DNA of 64,000 bases from Leifsonia sp. Root4 (GCF_001425085.1 NZ_LMDN01000005.1:176248-240247), one strand, 5' to 3'. Shown: positions 1 to 8,336, counted from the stretch's first letter. Notes: generated by a model not told the origin, from the sequence alone. A program made the numbers and translations.

Positions 1-591
1 TCCTCGCGCCTGTTCCAGGAGGTGCGCGAAAAGCGCGGCCTCGCCTACTCCGTCTACTCCTACGCGGCCTCCTACTCGGATGCCGGCCTGTTCGGGCTCT
101 ACGCCGGATGCTCCCCGGCCAAGAGCGGCCAGGTTGCTGAGCTCCTGCTCGGCGAGTTGCACCGTCTCGCAGAGCACGGCGTCAGCGTTGATGAGATGCT
201 GCGCGCCAACGGTCAGCTCTCCGGGGCCTCCGCCCTCGCGCTGGAAGACTCCGACACCCGGATGTCGCGGCTCGGACGCTCCGAGATCACCACGGGGGAG
301 TTCGTCGACCTCGACGAGGCACTGCGCCGACTCGCCCTCGTCGGCGCCGAGGACGTGCAGGCGCTGGCCGCAGACCTCGCCAGCGGCCCGCTCTCCATCG
401 TGGCCGTCGGCGCCATCGACGAGGACGTCTTCTCCTCGATCCTGCCCAGCGGATCGGGCGCTGCACCGTCGACGTCGCCGGCACACGGCGGCATCGCCGC
501 GGTGCTGCCCGGCACACAGGCCGGCACAGCCGGTGATACGGTTGCCGCGGCATCCGCCCCAGAACCCCCGTCATCAGCAACGCAGCGCTGA
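1..591 (+). CDS. M16-family zinc peptidase, C-terminal part (5' truncated by window)
   Basis: The reading frame is open from base 1, so only the last 196 codons are present and the catalytic HxxEH motif lies outside. The visible part starts SSRLFQEVREKRGLAYSVYS, the hallmark of the C-terminal, substrate-binding domain of M16 (insulinase / processing peptidase-like) proteins, where the conserved Arg and Tyr line the active-site cavity. The tail after about residue 150 is low-complexity Ala/Pro/Ser. In actinobacteria this gene usually sits between pnp and dapB, and dapB does follow here, with two unrelated genes inserted. The family assignment is firm. The substrate is unknown. Confidence 0.88.
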   Translation, partial: SSRLFQEVREKRGLAYSVYSYAASYSDAGLFGLYAGCSPAKSGQVAELLLGELHRLAEHGVSVDEMLRANGQLSGASALALEDSDTRMSRLGRSEITTGEFVDLDEALRRLALVGAEDVQALAADLASGPLSIVAVGAIDEDVFSSILPSGSGAAPSTSPAHGGIAAVLPGTQAGTAGDTVAAASAPEPPSSATQR

Positions 592-641
592 GCCCTCGCT
601 CGCCTGCTCAGTCTCCAGAGAAACATCAGAAAGGGTCACCG

Positions 642-1244
642 GTGCCCCATTACCTTTATCTCGTGCGCCACGGCGAGCAGCAGGATGCCGAACACGGCCT
701 CCCAGACGGACCGCTCTCGCCGCGCGGCATCCGCCAGGCGCAGCTCGTCGCCGAACGCCTCGGCGGTGTGCCGTTCACCGGCGCATGGCACTCCCCGCTG
801 CAGCGCGCGGCCGAGACCGCCGCGATCATCGCGGAGCGGATGCCGGCCATCACGCCGGAGCCGTCACCGCTGCTCTTCGACTGCATCCCCTCTGGGCCAT
901 CGCCGGAGACGCCATCCAGCTACGACCCCTTCTTCGGGTCGGTGACCGCCGCGGAGATCGAGGCCGGTCGCGCCCAGATGGAGGACGCGACGGCGGAGTT
1001 CCTGCAGTCGAGCAGCTCTGACCGGCACGACCTCCTCATCACCCACAACTTCGTGATCGGCTGGTTCGTGCGCGAGGTGCTCGGCGCGCCGGATTGGCGC
1101 TGGGTGAGTATCAACCAGGCGAACTGCGGGCTCACGGTGTTGCAGCAGAAGCCGGGGCGGCCGTGGACGCTCGTGACACACAACGACCTCGGGCACCTGC
1201 CGTTCGAGCTCCGCACGGGCCTGCCGGACCAGCTGCAGATCTAG
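642..1244 (+). CDS. Histidine phosphatase family protein (phosphoglycerate mutase-like)
   Basis: A 200-residue cytoplasmic protein with a GTG start. The N-terminal phosphohistidine motif LVRHGE (residues 7-12) gives the nucleophile His9. A second catalytic His lies in the LITHNFVIGWFVREVLG segment near residue 132, and the HSPLQRAAETA motif supplies the usual Arg. The length matches small broad-specificity phosphatases rather than true glycolytic mutases, so the substrate cannot be named. It follows the M16 peptidase gene by 50 bases. A GC-rich hairpin about 30 bases after the stop may end its transcript. Confidence 0.85.
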   Translation: MPHYLYLVRHGEQQDAEHGLPDGPLSPRGIRQAQLVAERLGGVPFTGAWHSPLQRAAETAAIIAERMPAITPEPSPLLFDCIPSGPSPETPSSYDPFFGSVTAAEIEAGRAQMEDATAEFLQSSSSDRHDLLITHNFVIGWFVREVLGAPDWRWVSINQANCGLTVLQQKPGRPWTLVTHNDLGHLPFELRTGLPDQLQI

Positions 1245-1275
1245 CGGACCGTCCGCCGGGATATCGACGGGCTCA

Positions 1276-1308
1276 CTCCGCGGGGGAGGTCCCGCTGCTT
1301 CCGCGGAG
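1276..1308. terminator. Weak GC-rich hairpin after the phosphatase gene
   Basis: Arms CTCCGCGG (1276-1283) and CCGCGGAG (1301-1308) are perfect complements with a 17-base loop. There is no T tract. It sits between convergent genes, so it may act as a factor-assisted terminator. This is inference from position and symmetry only. Confidence 0.35.
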
Positions 1309-1309
1309 C

Positions 1310-1431
1310 CCCGTTGGTTGAGCCTGTCGAAACCCGTCCGCCTTCAGCGCGAAGCACGCTGGCTCGAGGGAGCAGCCGAGGGACGAGGCCGCCCCCGAAG
1401 CCGGGATTTCGACAAGCTCAATCAGCGGGCT
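1310..1431. repeat. Dispersed GGTTGAG/GTCGAAAC repeat element, copy A (MITE-like)
   Basis: About 120 bp bounded by imperfect inverted ends: GTTGGTTGAGCCTGTCGAAA on the left and, on the right, the complement of GCTGATTGAGCTTGTCGAAA. A 49-base stretch inside (1354-1402) recurs with one difference at 51979-52027, and again less exactly near 52437-52482. No open reading frame of its own is recognisable. It lies in the space between two convergent genes. Small size, inverted ends and several genomic copies suggest a non-autonomous mobile or REP-type element. Confidence 0.7.
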
Positions 1432-1437
1432 TGGGCG

Positions 1438-1932
1438 CTACGGGTTCAGCGGCTTGCCGTACCAGTTCGTCGCGTTCGGGTTGGCGTTGTACGCGGCGAT
1501 GTCGCTGTAGCCGGCCCTCCGGTAGAGCGCCCCGGCCGATTCGAGGCTCGCGTTCGTGTCGAGCACGATCTCCTCGGCGCCGAGCAGCACGGCCCGGCGC
1601 TCCAGCTCGGTGAGCAGCAGGCCGCCGTAGCCGCGGCCGCGCACGCTCGGCCGCAGGAACAGGTGCTTGAGCTCGAACCGCACCAGGCCGGCATCCGCGC
1701 GTTGGATGCGTCGAATCCCGCCGCAGCCCACGAGCTCGCCGTGGCCGCCCGGCACACTCTCCAGCGCGAGCACGAACTGCCCGGCCGGCGGCACGAACTG
1801 CTCAGGCTGCGGAAAGGTCGTCGTGTACTGGCCCTGGTCGGTGGGGAATCCAGCGGCGCGTTCGGCGAAGTACTCGACGAGGAGCTGGTGGGCCGGCGCG
1901 CTCTCCACGCTCGTCTCTTCAAACTGCAACAT
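1438..1932 (-). CDS. GNAT family N-acetyltransferase
   Basis: A 164-residue protein. The acetyl-CoA pyrophosphate-binding motif is visible as RPSVRGRGYGGLLLTELERRA (Q/RxxGxG/A type), followed by the VLDTNASLESAGALYRRAGY segment that forms the last strands of the GNAT fold. I chose the ATG at 1932 because it begins MLQFEETSVESAPA. A longer in-frame start at 2022 would run into the dapB promoter and add 30 non-conserved residues. It is convergent with the phosphatase gene and divergent from dapB. The acceptor substrate is unknown. Confidence 0.85.
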   Translation of the reverse strand: MLQFEETSVESAPAHQLLVEYFAERAAGFPTDQGQYTTTFPQPEQFVPPAGQFVLALESVPGGHGELVGCGGIRRIQRADAGLVRFELKHLFLRPSVRGRGYGGLLLTELERRAVLLGAEEIVLDTNASLESAGALYRRAGYSDIAAYNANPNATNWYGKPLNP

Positions 1933-2000
1933 GAGCCAAGCGTACGGCCGCTTCCGGCCGCGCACTGCCCGCGAGCTGCCGGCGTGTATCGCGCGCTTGC

Positions 2001-2012
2001 TAGTCTGATGAG
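2001..2012 (+). promoter_or_regulatory. Leaderless -10 box for dapB
   Basis: TAGTCT (2001-2006) is followed by exactly six bases and then the GTG start of dapB. The same TANNNT-N6/7/8-start layout recurs before at least twelve other genes here, so transcription probably begins at or next to the start codon. Confidence 0.6.
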
Positions 2013-2855
2013 GTGACTTCACGCGTTGCCATCATTGGCGCCACCGGCAAAATGGGACAGCTCGCCGCCCGCCTCGTGCACGAGACCGATGGCTTCGAGC
2101 TCGTCGCGGAACTCGACTCCTCGAGCGCCCTCGAGGAGATGCTCGGCGTCGATGGCGCCCGCACCGACATCGCCATCGACTTCACGCACCCCGGCGTCAG
2201 CCCGGGCGTCGTCGACTTCGCGCTCGAGCACGGGCTCAGCGTGCTCGTCGGCACCTCTGGCTGGTCGGCGGATGCCGTGGCAACCCTGAGTCGCCGCGTC
2301 GACGCGCTCGGCACCGACGCCGCGGTGCTCATCGTCCCGAACTTCTCGGTCGGCTCCGTGCTCGGCACGGCCCTCAGCACCCTCGCGGCGCGCTTCTTCG
2401 ACTCGATCGAGATCATCGAGGCCCACCACGCGGGCAAGATCGATTCCCCGTCCGGCACCGCCGTGCGCACCGCCGAGCGCATCGCCGAGGCGCGTGGCCT
2501 GCTCGGTCCGGTCGAGGCGCCGCACACCGACCAGCGTGCCCGCGGGCAGAAGGTCGACGGCATCCCGATTCACAGCCTGCGCCTCAACGGACTCCTCGCC
2601 AGGCAGGAGGTCATCCTCGGAGGCAACGGTGAAACCCTGACCGTGCGCCACGACACTCTGTCGAGCAGTTCCTACGAGCAGGGGATCGTGCTCGCTCTGC
2701 GGGCTCTGCCCGGGCTGAGCGGGGTCACCGTTGGACTCGACGGGCTGCTCAACCTCGGGCTCCCGGATGCCGCGAGCCCCGTCGCGCCGCTCGGCGAGGC
2801 AGCCGGCTCTGCCGCAGCAGGCTCTGCCGCTTCGGCCACCGGTTCCGCACTGTGA
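2013..2855 (+). CDS. dapB: 4-hydroxy-tetrahydrodipicolinate reductase
   Basis: Catalyses the NAD(P)H-dependent reduction step of lysine/meso-diaminopimelate synthesis in the cytoplasm. The N-terminal Rossmann motif VAIIGATGKMG (residues 5-15), the DFTHPG nucleotide-site motif and the catalytic EAHHAGKIDSPSGTA segment, with the His-His pair and Lys, are all present. At 280 residues it is about 30 longer than most family members. The excess is an Ala/Ser/Gly-rich tail after DGLLNLGLPDA that looks disordered. Start is GTG with a leaderless -10 box. Its stop overlaps the start of the next gene, so the two are probably co-transcribed. dapA and dapF are also in this window. Confidence 0.96.
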   Translation: MTSRVAIIGATGKMGQLAARLVHETDGFELVAELDSSSALEEMLGVDGARTDIAIDFTHPGVSPGVVDFALEHGLSVLVGTSGWSADAVATLSRRVDALGTDAAVLIVPNFSVGSVLGTALSTLAARFFDSIEIIEAHHAGKIDSPSGTAVRTAERIAEARGLLGPVEAPHTDQRARGQKVDGIPIHSLRLNGLLARQEVILGGNGETLTVRHDTLSSSSYEQGIVLALRALPGLSGVTVGLDGLLNLGLPDAASPVAPLGEAAGSAAAGSAASATGSAL

Positions 2856-3295
2856 AGGGGCGGACCGCGGCCATTCTGATGGCCGCGCTGCTCGCGCTGT
2901 ACATCGTGCTGATCGGCTGGCGGGCCGTGCAGTTCGTGGCGACGGGGGAGCCTATCGCCGTCGGGATCGGCATCGCGCTCATCGTGCTGCCGCTGGTGGG
3001 CGCATGGGCGCTCGGCCGCGAGCTGATGTTCGGCGTCCGATCGCAGCGGCTCGTCGCCGTGCTGGATGCCGAGGGCGAGCTGCCAGAGGAGACTCTCCCG
3101 ACCCGGGCGAGCGGTCGCCCGCTGCGGGACGCCGCCGACGAGGACTTCGCCCGCTTCCAGGCCGAGGTCGAGGCCGCACCGGAGGACTGGCGCGCCTGGT
3201 TCCGGCTGGGACTCGCCTACGACGCAGCCGGCGACCGTCGACGCGCCCGCAAGGCCATCATCCGCGCGATCGCGCTGGAACGCTCGGCCCACTGA
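2852..3295 (+). CDS. Small membrane protein with C-terminal TPR-like repeat
   Basis: 147 residues. Two predicted transmembrane helices (about residues 5-25 and 35-55) are followed by a soluble tail. That tail contains WRAWFRLGLAYDAAGDRRRARKAI, a clear single tetratricopeptide-like motif. The GTG start overlaps the dapB stop codon by four bases, indicating translational coupling. Proteins of this shape commonly follow dapB in Microbacteriaceae, but no function is established. The TPR suggests protein binding at the membrane. Confidence 0.75.
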   Translation: MKGRTAAILMAALLALYIVLIGWRAVQFVATGEPIAVGIGIALIVLPLVGAWALGRELMFGVRSQRLVAVLDAEGELPEETLPTRASGRPLRDAADEDFARFQAEVEAAPEDWRAWFRLGLAYDAAGDRRRARKAIIRAIALERSAH

Positions 3296-3296
3296 G

Positions 3297-3411
3297 CGGA
3301 TGCGGCATCCGCACGGGACGGTACGTTCCAGCGGTGATTCGGTCGACACACCGTCCACGGTGGCACCGGATCCGGCGTGTCGACCGTTTCTCCGACGGAG
3401 CGTACGCATCC
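3297..3411. terminator. Branched inverted repeat between convergent genes
   Basis: This intergenic stretch holds nested symmetry. GCGGATG/CATCCGC form a small hairpin at 3297-3313. CGGTCGACAC (3340-3349) pairs with GTGTCGACCG (3377-3386), and ACCGT/ACGGT (3350-3361) sit in its loop. Outer weaker complementarity joins 3320-3330 to 3396-3407. It lies between two converging genes, where a bidirectional terminator is expected. There is no T tract. Confidence 0.5.
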
Positions 3412-3435
3412 GAGGGAGACCAGAGCGTAAAGCGC

Positions 3436-4380
3436 TCAGCGGTCGAGCATCGCCGCGATCGCGGACTCCACCGTCTCGTGTCGGAAGCTGAAGCCGTCGG
3501 CCAGCAGCCTCTCCGGCACGACCTTCTGGCTGGCGAGCAGCAGCTGCTCGCCAGCATCCTGCAGCGCCAGCGACACCAGCCGCTCCGGCACGGCGAAGCG
3601 ATATGGCCGGTGCAGCGCGGTCGCGAGGCTCTTGGTCACGCGATCGGCGGTCGCCGAGGTCGGCCCGACGACGTTCACGGGGCCGCTCAGCTGCGAGGTC
3701 AGCAGGTGCCGGATGGCGGCGGCCTCGTCGTAGAGGCTGACCCACGGCCAGTGCTGGCCACCGCTGCCGAGGGGGCCGCCGAGTCCGAGCTTGGTGATCG
3801 TCTCGAGCCGGCTGAGTGCGCCGCCTGCACCGAGGACGAGACCGCTGCGGAAGGTCACGACGCGCGTCTTCTCCGGGGCGAGGTGTGCAGCCTTCTCCCA
3901 CGCCTCCACGACATCGGCCAGGAAGCCGTGGCCGCGCAGCGACTGCTCGGTCAGGCGTTCGCCGGGCCTGTCACCGTAGATGCCGACGGCCGAGGCGCTG
4001 AGGAACACCGGAGGAGGCGATGACGCCATGCGCATGGCATCCGTCAGGGCGTGCGTCGTCTCGATCCGCGACGAGAGGATCTCCTTGCGGTACGCACCCG
4101 TCCACGGCAGCCGGGCCAGCGAGGCGCCGGACAGGTTGACGACGGCATCGACGTTGTTCATCAGGGTGAAGTCGAGGATGCGCGCGGTCGGCGCCCAGTT
4201 CACCTCGTTCTCCGACTCCGGCCGACGGCGCACGAGACGGAGAACCGTGTGACCGGTCGACTCCAGCTGACGGGTGAGTTCCGTGCCGATCAGTCCGGAC
4301 GCCCCGGAGATCAGGACCCGCAGCTGCGACTCCTTCTGGCGACGCGTGCGCGGGATGTTCGGGGGAAAGCGGTCGACCAC
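3436..4380 (-). CDS. TIGR01777-type NAD(P)-dependent epimerase/dehydratase-like protein
   Basis: 314 residues. An extended-SDR Rossmann motif, VLISGASGLIG, begins about residue 22. It is followed by VNLSGASLA, LSASAVGIYGDR (position of the SDR Tyr, here in AVGIYG) and the long C-terminal domain ending ERLLADGFSFRHETVESAI, which is the DUF1731 signature. Together these define the TIGR01777 family (related to E. coli YfcH and plant SulA/GC1). The biochemical role of the family is not settled. A later start near VLISGASG is possible, since the first 20 residues are basic and poorly conserved. It is followed directly by the OsmC gene on the same strand, whose start lies upstream. Confidence 0.88.
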   Translation of the reverse strand: MVDRFPPNIPRTRRQKESQLRVLISGASGLIGTELTRQLESTGHTVLRLVRRRPESENEVNWAPTARILDFTLMNNVDAVVNLSGASLARLPWTGAYRKEILSSRIETTHALTDAMRMASSPPPVFLSASAVGIYGDRPGERLTEQSLRGHGFLADVVEAWEKAAHLAPEKTRVVTFRSGLVLGAGGALSRLETITKLGLGGPLGSGGQHWPWVSLYDEAAAIRHLLTSQLSGPVNVVGPTSATADRVTKSLATALHRPYRFAVPERLVSLALQDAGEQLLLASQKVVPERLLADGFSFRHETVESAIAAMLDR

Positions 4381-4806
4381 CTAGGCCAGTTCTGCTTCGA
4401 GCGTGATCGGGATGCTGGCGAGTGCCTGCGAGATGGGGCAGTTCACCTTCGCGTCTTCTGCGATGCGGTGGAACTCCTCCTCGCTGATCCCTGGCACGAC
4501 GGCGTTTACGAGCAGGTGGCTGCCGAGAACGCCCTTGCCTGGCTCGAAAGTGACGGCGGCCGTCGTCTGGATGCTGTCCGGCGTGTGGCCGGCCTGCGTC
4601 AGCGCGAGCGAGAATGCCATCGAGAAGCAGGCCGCGTGTGCCGCGCCGAGCAGTTCTTCCGGGTTGGTGGTGTGCGGGGCGCCCTCAGAGCGCGCCTTCC
4701 AGTTCACCGGGAACTCCGCGGCCTTCGACGAGTCGAGCGAGACGGTGCCCGCGCCCTCGAAAAGTGATCCGTTCCATACCGTTGTTGCTTCGCTGGTCAG
4801 CGCCAT
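4381..4806 (-). CDS. OsmC/Ohr family peroxidase
   Basis: 141 residues, matching the family length. The two redox cysteines are visible: Cys60 in GAAHAACFSMAFS and Cys123 in KVNCPISQAL, the spacing typical of OsmC proteins that reduce organic hydroperoxides through a Cys-Cys cycle. The ATG at 4806 follows a strong purine-rich site (CCAGGAGG). A longer reading frame upstream has no family similarity. The stop codon abuts the epimerase start, so the two probably form one transcript. With DUF4395 and thioredoxin-like genes upstream on the same strand, it forms a thiol-redox cluster. Confidence 0.93.
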   Translation of the reverse strand: MALTSEATTVWNGSLFEGAGTVSLDSSKAAEFPVNWKARSEGAPHTTNPEELLGAAHAACFSMAFSLALTQAGHTPDSIQTTAAVTFEPGKGVLGSHLLVNAVVPGISEEEFHRIAEDAKVNCPISQALASIPITLEAELA

Positions 4807-4829
4807 TGTGAAACCTCCTGGCCCCCAGC

Positions 4830-5339
4830 CTAACCGCGCAGGCGCAGCAGCAGAACGTAAAGCTGGCATCCGATGCAGTACCCGAACACCGCGTTCAGGA
4901 ATGCCGCGATGAAAGCCGCCGCCGCCGCGATGCCGACGGCCGCCGGGATCGCGAGCAGGCCGAGTACCACCCCGATCGCCGTCACGACGAAGCCGACGCC
5001 CTGGGCGAAGGTCGGCGGGCGCGGATCCTCCCACTCGGTGGGCGCAGCCAGGCGGGGCCGCACGAACGTCCGGAACAGCACGCCGTAGGGGTGGCGCTGG
5101 ATGCCGGCGAACGCGCCCCACGCGAAGAGGGCAGAGATCGCGGCGAGGCCGATCAGGGCGGCGGGGTCGGCACCGGCGAGCGAGAGCGCGACGACGGTGA
5201 GCAGCAGCACCGCGCTGATGGCGGCGCCGAAGCGCGGACCGCGCGGGTCGATGCCGGCCGGGGCCTCCTTGCCGGCCGCAGCCCCTGTTGCTGCCGTGCT
5301 GGCGGCCTGTGTCTGCGGTTCAACCGATGGCTGTGACAT
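4830..5339 (-). CDS. DUF4395 membrane protein
   Basis: 169 residues. A 30-residue Ala/Thr/Gln-rich N-terminus precedes the DUF4395 core [13 protein letters not shown], four hydrophobic helices, and a C-terminal [16 protein letters not shown] with a CxxC pair in the last helix. The motif DPRxPR and the terminal GYCxGC are the family hallmarks. The ATG at 5339 overlaps the 3' end of the thioredoxin-like gene by 20 bases, so the two are translationally coupled. DUF4395 genes are repeatedly found next to thioredoxin-like genes, which suggests transmembrane thiol transfer through the CxxC. That role is inference. Confidence 0.85.
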   Translation of the reverse strand: MSQPSVEPQTQAASTAATGAAAGKEAPAGIDPRGPRFGAAISAVLLLTVVALSLAGADPAALIGLAAISALFAWGAFAGIQRHPYGVLFRTFVRPRLAAPTEWEDPRPPTFAQGVGFVVTAIGVVLGLLAIPAAVGIAAAAAFIAAFLNAVFGYCIGCQLYVLLLRLRG

Positions 5340-5793
5340 GGGGGTCCCTTTCGAGGAGCGGCGCGAGTTGCTCGGTGATGGTGCGGCGGTCGGGGGCTCC
5401 GCCGATGCGCGCACGCACGACGCCGGCCGCGTCGAGCAGGAGCACCGTCGGCGTCTGCATGACCCGGAAGCGGCGGGCGAGTTCCGGCCGAGCGCCGAGA
5501 TCGATCTCGATGGCGCTGACGCCGTCCGCGGCATCCGCAATGCCGACGAGCAGTGTGCGCGTCTGCGGGCAGCGGGCACAGAACTCGGTGGAGAACTGCA
5601 GCAGGGTCGCGCGCTCACCGAGAGGTGGGGCGACGGAGCCGGGGCCCGCGAGCTCGGCCGCCCGCACGATGGCCGGCGGGGCACCTGGCGCGGTGGTCTG
5701 CGCCCGCCCGGTGCGCGCCTTCCAGAGCAGCCCGAGAGCCGTGCTCGCGGCGAGCAGCGTGAGGGCGCCGATGAGGGCGTACGGCCAATCCAT
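5320..5793 (-). CDS. Membrane-anchored thioredoxin-like protein
   Basis: 157 residues. One N-terminal transmembrane anchor (about residues 7-24) is followed by a thioredoxin fold with the active site FCARCPQT (Cys72-x-x-Cys75). The cis-Pro motif [13 protein letters not shown] contacts the active site. The Ala-Arg pair between the cysteines differs from the classical GP. The strand order fits a single thioredoxin domain facing outward. It overlaps the DUF4395 gene, implying that the two act together in moving reducing or oxidising equivalents across the membrane. Direction and partners cannot be told. Confidence 0.85.
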   Translation of the reverse strand: MDWPYALIGALTLLAASTALGLLWKARTGRAQTTAPGAPPAIVRAAELAGPGSVAPPLGERATLLQFSTEFCARCPQTRTLLVGIADAADGVSAIEIDLGARPELARRFRVMQTPTVLLLDAAGVVRARIGGAPDRRTITEQLAPLLERDPHVTAIG

Positions 5794-5897
5794 GCGGTGA
5801 ATCTACGCCGCGGTCACCCCGCGCGGGCCAGTATGACGGTGCATGACGCGAACGGCGGCCGTGCGGCATGCTCAGCCGAAACGGGGTCGGCCCGGGA

Positions 5898-5910
5898 TAC
5901 GATCATGGGG
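5898..5910 (+). promoter_or_regulatory. Leaderless -10 box for thyA
   Basis: TACGAT (5898-5903) precedes the ATG at 5911 by seven bases. This favours 5911 over the in-frame ATG at 5905, which would lie upstream of the expected transcription start. Confidence 0.5.
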
Positions 5911-6720
5911 ATGAGCGCGACGATCCCCACTCCCTATGAAGACCTGCTGCGCGAGGTGCTGGCCACCGGAACGCAGAAGACCGACCGCACCGGAACCGGA
6001 ACGCGCAGCGTCTTCGGCCGCCAGCTGCGCTTCGACCTCGCAGAGGGGTTCCCGCTGATCACGACCAAGCGCGTGCACTTCAAGTCGATCGCCTACGAGC
6101 TGCTGTGGTTCCTGCGCGGCGAGAGCAACGTCGGCTGGCTGCGCGAGAACGGCGTGACCATCTGGGACGAGTGGGCGGATGCCGCCGGCGAACTCGGCCC
6201 CGTGTACGGCGTGCAGTGGCGCTCCTGGCCGACCCCGAGTGGCGAGCAGATCGACCAGATCAGCGAGGTGATCGAGGCGATCAAGACCAGCCCGGACTCC
6301 CGCCGCCTCATCGTCAGCGCCTGGAACCCGGCCGACATCCCCGACATGGCGCTCGCGCCCTGCCATGCCCTGTTCCAGTTCTACGTGGCCGACGGCAAGC
6401 TCAGCTGCCAGCTGTACCAGCGCAGCGCCGACATGTTCCTCGGCGTGCCGTTCAACATCGCCAGCTACGCGCTGCTCACCCACATGATCGCCGCGCAGAC
6501 CGGCCTTGAGGTCGGCGACTTCGTCTGGACCGGCGGCGACTGCCACATCTACGACAACCACGTCGCGCAGGTGACCGAGCAGCTCACCCGCGAGCCCTAC
6601 GCCTACCCGACGCTCGAGATCACGGCCGAGCGCCCCAGCGTGTTCGACTACGAGTTCGGCGACTTCGAGGTCGTCGGCTACGAGCACCACCCCGCCATCC
6701 GCGGCGCCGTCGCCGTATGA
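5911..6720 (+). CDS. thyA: Thymidylate synthase
   Basis: 269 residues. Converts dUMP to dTMP using methylene-tetrahydrofolate. The catalytic Cys151 is in [12 protein letters not shown], the phosphate-binding Arg pair in [13 protein letters not shown], and the folate/dUMP motifs [23 protein letters not shown] and GDCHIYDNH are intact. The length equals the E. coli enzyme plus a few residues. The downstream folA starts inside the thyA stop (ATGA overlap), so dihydrofolate produced by ThyA is recycled by the product of the next gene. Confidence 0.98.
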   Translation: MSATIPTPYEDLLREVLATGTQKTDRTGTGTRSVFGRQLRFDLAEGFPLITTKRVHFKSIAYELLWFLRGESNVGWLRENGVTIWDEWADAAGELGPVYGVQWRSWPTPSGEQIDQISEVIEAIKTSPDSRRLIVSAWNPADIPDMALAPCHALFQFYVADGKLSCQLYQRSADMFLGVPFNIASYALLTHMIAAQTGLEVGDFVWTGGDCHIYDNHVAQVTEQLTREPYAYPTLEITAERPSVFDYEFGDFEVVGYEHHPAIRGAVAV

Positions 6721-7310
6721 GCGGGGGAGCGGATGCCGCGGGCGGCAGCCCCATCAGCGGCGGCCCGATCGGCGGCGGCCCCATCAGCGTCGGCCTGATC
6801 TGGGCCGAGGCCCGCGGCGGCGTGATCGGTTTGGACGGCGTCATGCCGTGGCACGTGCCGGAAGACTTGGCGCACTTCAAGGCGATGACACTCGGCGGCT
6901 CCGTGGTGATGGGCCGCAAGACCTGGGACTCGATTCCCGAGCGCTTCCGCCCCTTCGCCGGCCGCGAGAACATCGTCGTCACCCGTCAGGCCGACTGGTC
7001 GGCCGACGGTGCACACGTCGCGCACTCCGTCGCCGACGCCATCGCGCTGGCCGCCAGCCTGACGCCGGGGGAGCGGGTCTGGGTGACCGGCGGTGCCGAG
7101 ATCTATCGGGCGGCCCTCGGCGACGCGGCATCCGATGCCTTCATCGTCGACCGGATCGAGGTGACCGAGATCGACGCGGACGTCTCCGGCGACACCCACG
7201 CACCAGAGATCGGGGCGGGCTGGCACGTCGAGACGGCGGACCCGGCATCCGATTGGCACGTCTCCCGCGCCGGCCTGCCCTACCGCTTCCTGCGCTACGC
7301 ACGCGCCTGA
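6717..7310 (+). CDS. folA: Dihydrofolate reductase
   Basis: 197 residues. Reduces dihydrofolate to tetrahydrofolate with NADPH. Conserved parts are [30 protein letters not shown] (substrate loop, PW, acidic residue in the pocket), [31 protein letters not shown], and [14 protein letters not shown] (cofactor GG). The N-terminus carries a 22-residue Gly/Pro/Ile extension made of about four near-identical 15-base units (6741-6800), which the family lacks. The true fold begins at ISVGLIW. The four-base overlap with thyA fixes the start. Confidence 0.96.
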   Translation: MSGGADAAGGSPISGGPIGGGPISVGLIWAEARGGVIGLDGVMPWHVPEDLAHFKAMTLGGSVVMGRKTWDSIPERFRPFAGRENIVVTRQADWSADGAHVAHSVADAIALAASLTPGERVWVTGGAEIYRAALGDAASDAFIVDRIEVTEIDADVSGDTHAPEIGAGWHVETADPASDWHVSRAGLPYRFLRYARA

Positions 7311-7345
7311 GCCGCTCGCGGATGCCGCAGTGCCGCTCGAACCGG

Positions 7346-7358
7346 TAGCCTAAGATTT
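7346..7358 (+). promoter_or_regulatory. Leaderless -10 box for dapA
   Basis: TAGCCT (7346-7351) lies seven bases before the GTG start of dapA. A TAAGAT at 7351 is too close to the start to serve. Confidence 0.5.
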
Positions 7359-8336
7359 GTGTCTGCTTCAGCGAATCCCTTCGGCCAGGTCCTCGTCGCG
7401 CTCGTGACCCCATTCACCGCAGACGGTGAAGTCGACTGGCCGGCCGTTGAGAAGCACATCGACGACGTCATCTCGGCCGGTGCCGACGGCATCGTCGTGA
7501 CGGGTACGACCGGCGAGACCTCCACGCTGACCGACCCGGAGAAGTTGCGCCTCGTCGAGGTCGGCAAGGACGTCGCGTCCGGCCGTGCCAGCATCATCAC
7601 CGGCGGAGGTTCCAACGAGACCGCGCACGCGATCGAGCTGTACAAGGCGAGCGAGAAGGCCGGCGCCGACGGCATCATGATCGTCACGCCGTACTACAAC
7701 AAGCCGACCCAGGCGGGAATCCTCACCCACTTCCGCATGGTCGCCGACGCAACCGACCTGCCCGTCATCCTCTATGACATCCCGGGGCGCACCGGCGTGC
7801 AGATCAAGTACGAGACGATCATGCGTCTCGCCAAGCACCCGAACATCCTCGCCGTGAAGGACGCCAAGGGCGACTTCAGCGAGGTCAGCCGGGTGCTCAA
7901 CCAGACCGATCTGATGTACTTCTCCGGCGACGATGCCAACGTGCTCCCACACCTGGCCATCGGCGCAACCGGTCTGATCGGCGTCACGGCGAACATCGCC
8001 CCGACGCCGTACCGCCAGATGATCGACGCCGTCAACGCCGGCGATCTGGCCACGGCCACCGCCGCGCACCAGAAGCTCGAACCGCTCGTGCGCGCGGTCA
8101 TGACCCACGTTCCCGGAACCGTCGCAGCGAAGTACATCCTGCACGGCCTCGGTCGCATCGGCAGCCCGCGCGTTCGGCTGCCCCTCGTCGGACCCGAAGA
8201 GTGGGAGGCGGCGCAGATCGAAGACGAAATCGATCTCGTGCGCGACATCCCCGGTGTCGACTTCAGTAACTTCCGCCCCGACCGCAACGCCGCCGCAGGT
8301 GGCGCGTTGCCGAAGGTGGCCGGCACCACACGCTAG
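7359..8336 (+). CDS. dapA: 4-hydroxy-tetrahydrodipicolinate synthase
   Basis: 325 residues. Condenses pyruvate with aspartate semialdehyde, the first step toward lysine and diaminopimelate. The GTTGETSTL motif (Thr pair for pyruvate and proton relay), PYYNKPTQ, YDIPGRTG (Tyr) and the Schiff-base lysine in ILAVKDAKGDF are all in place. The C-terminus ends in an Ala/Gly/Lys-rich tail typical of actinobacterial forms. The GTG start fits the leaderless -10 box. RNase J follows 70 bases downstream with its own ribosome binding site, a conserved pairing in actinobacteria. Confidence 0.97.
   Translation: MSASANPFGQVLVALVTPFTADGEVDWPAVEKHIDDVISAGADGIVVTGTTGETSTLTDPEKLRLVEVGKDVASGRASIITGGGSNETAHAIELYKASEKAGADGIMIVTPYYNKPTQAGILTHFRMVADATDLPVILYDIPGRTGVQIKYETIMRLAKHPNILAVKDAKGDFSEVSRVLNQTDLMYFSGDDANVLPHLAIGATGLIGVTANIAPTPYRQMIDAVNAGDLATATAAHQKLEPLVRAVMTHVPGTVAAKYILHGLGRIGSPRVRLPLVGPEEWEAAQIEDEIDLVRDIPGVDFSNFRPDRNAAAGGALPKVAGTTR

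Noticed and set aside
80..1021. 313-codon plus-strand frame over the first two genes
   Set aside because: It crosses two genes with clear M16 and phosphatase motifs; its own translation is Arg/Pro/Ser-rich with no fold.
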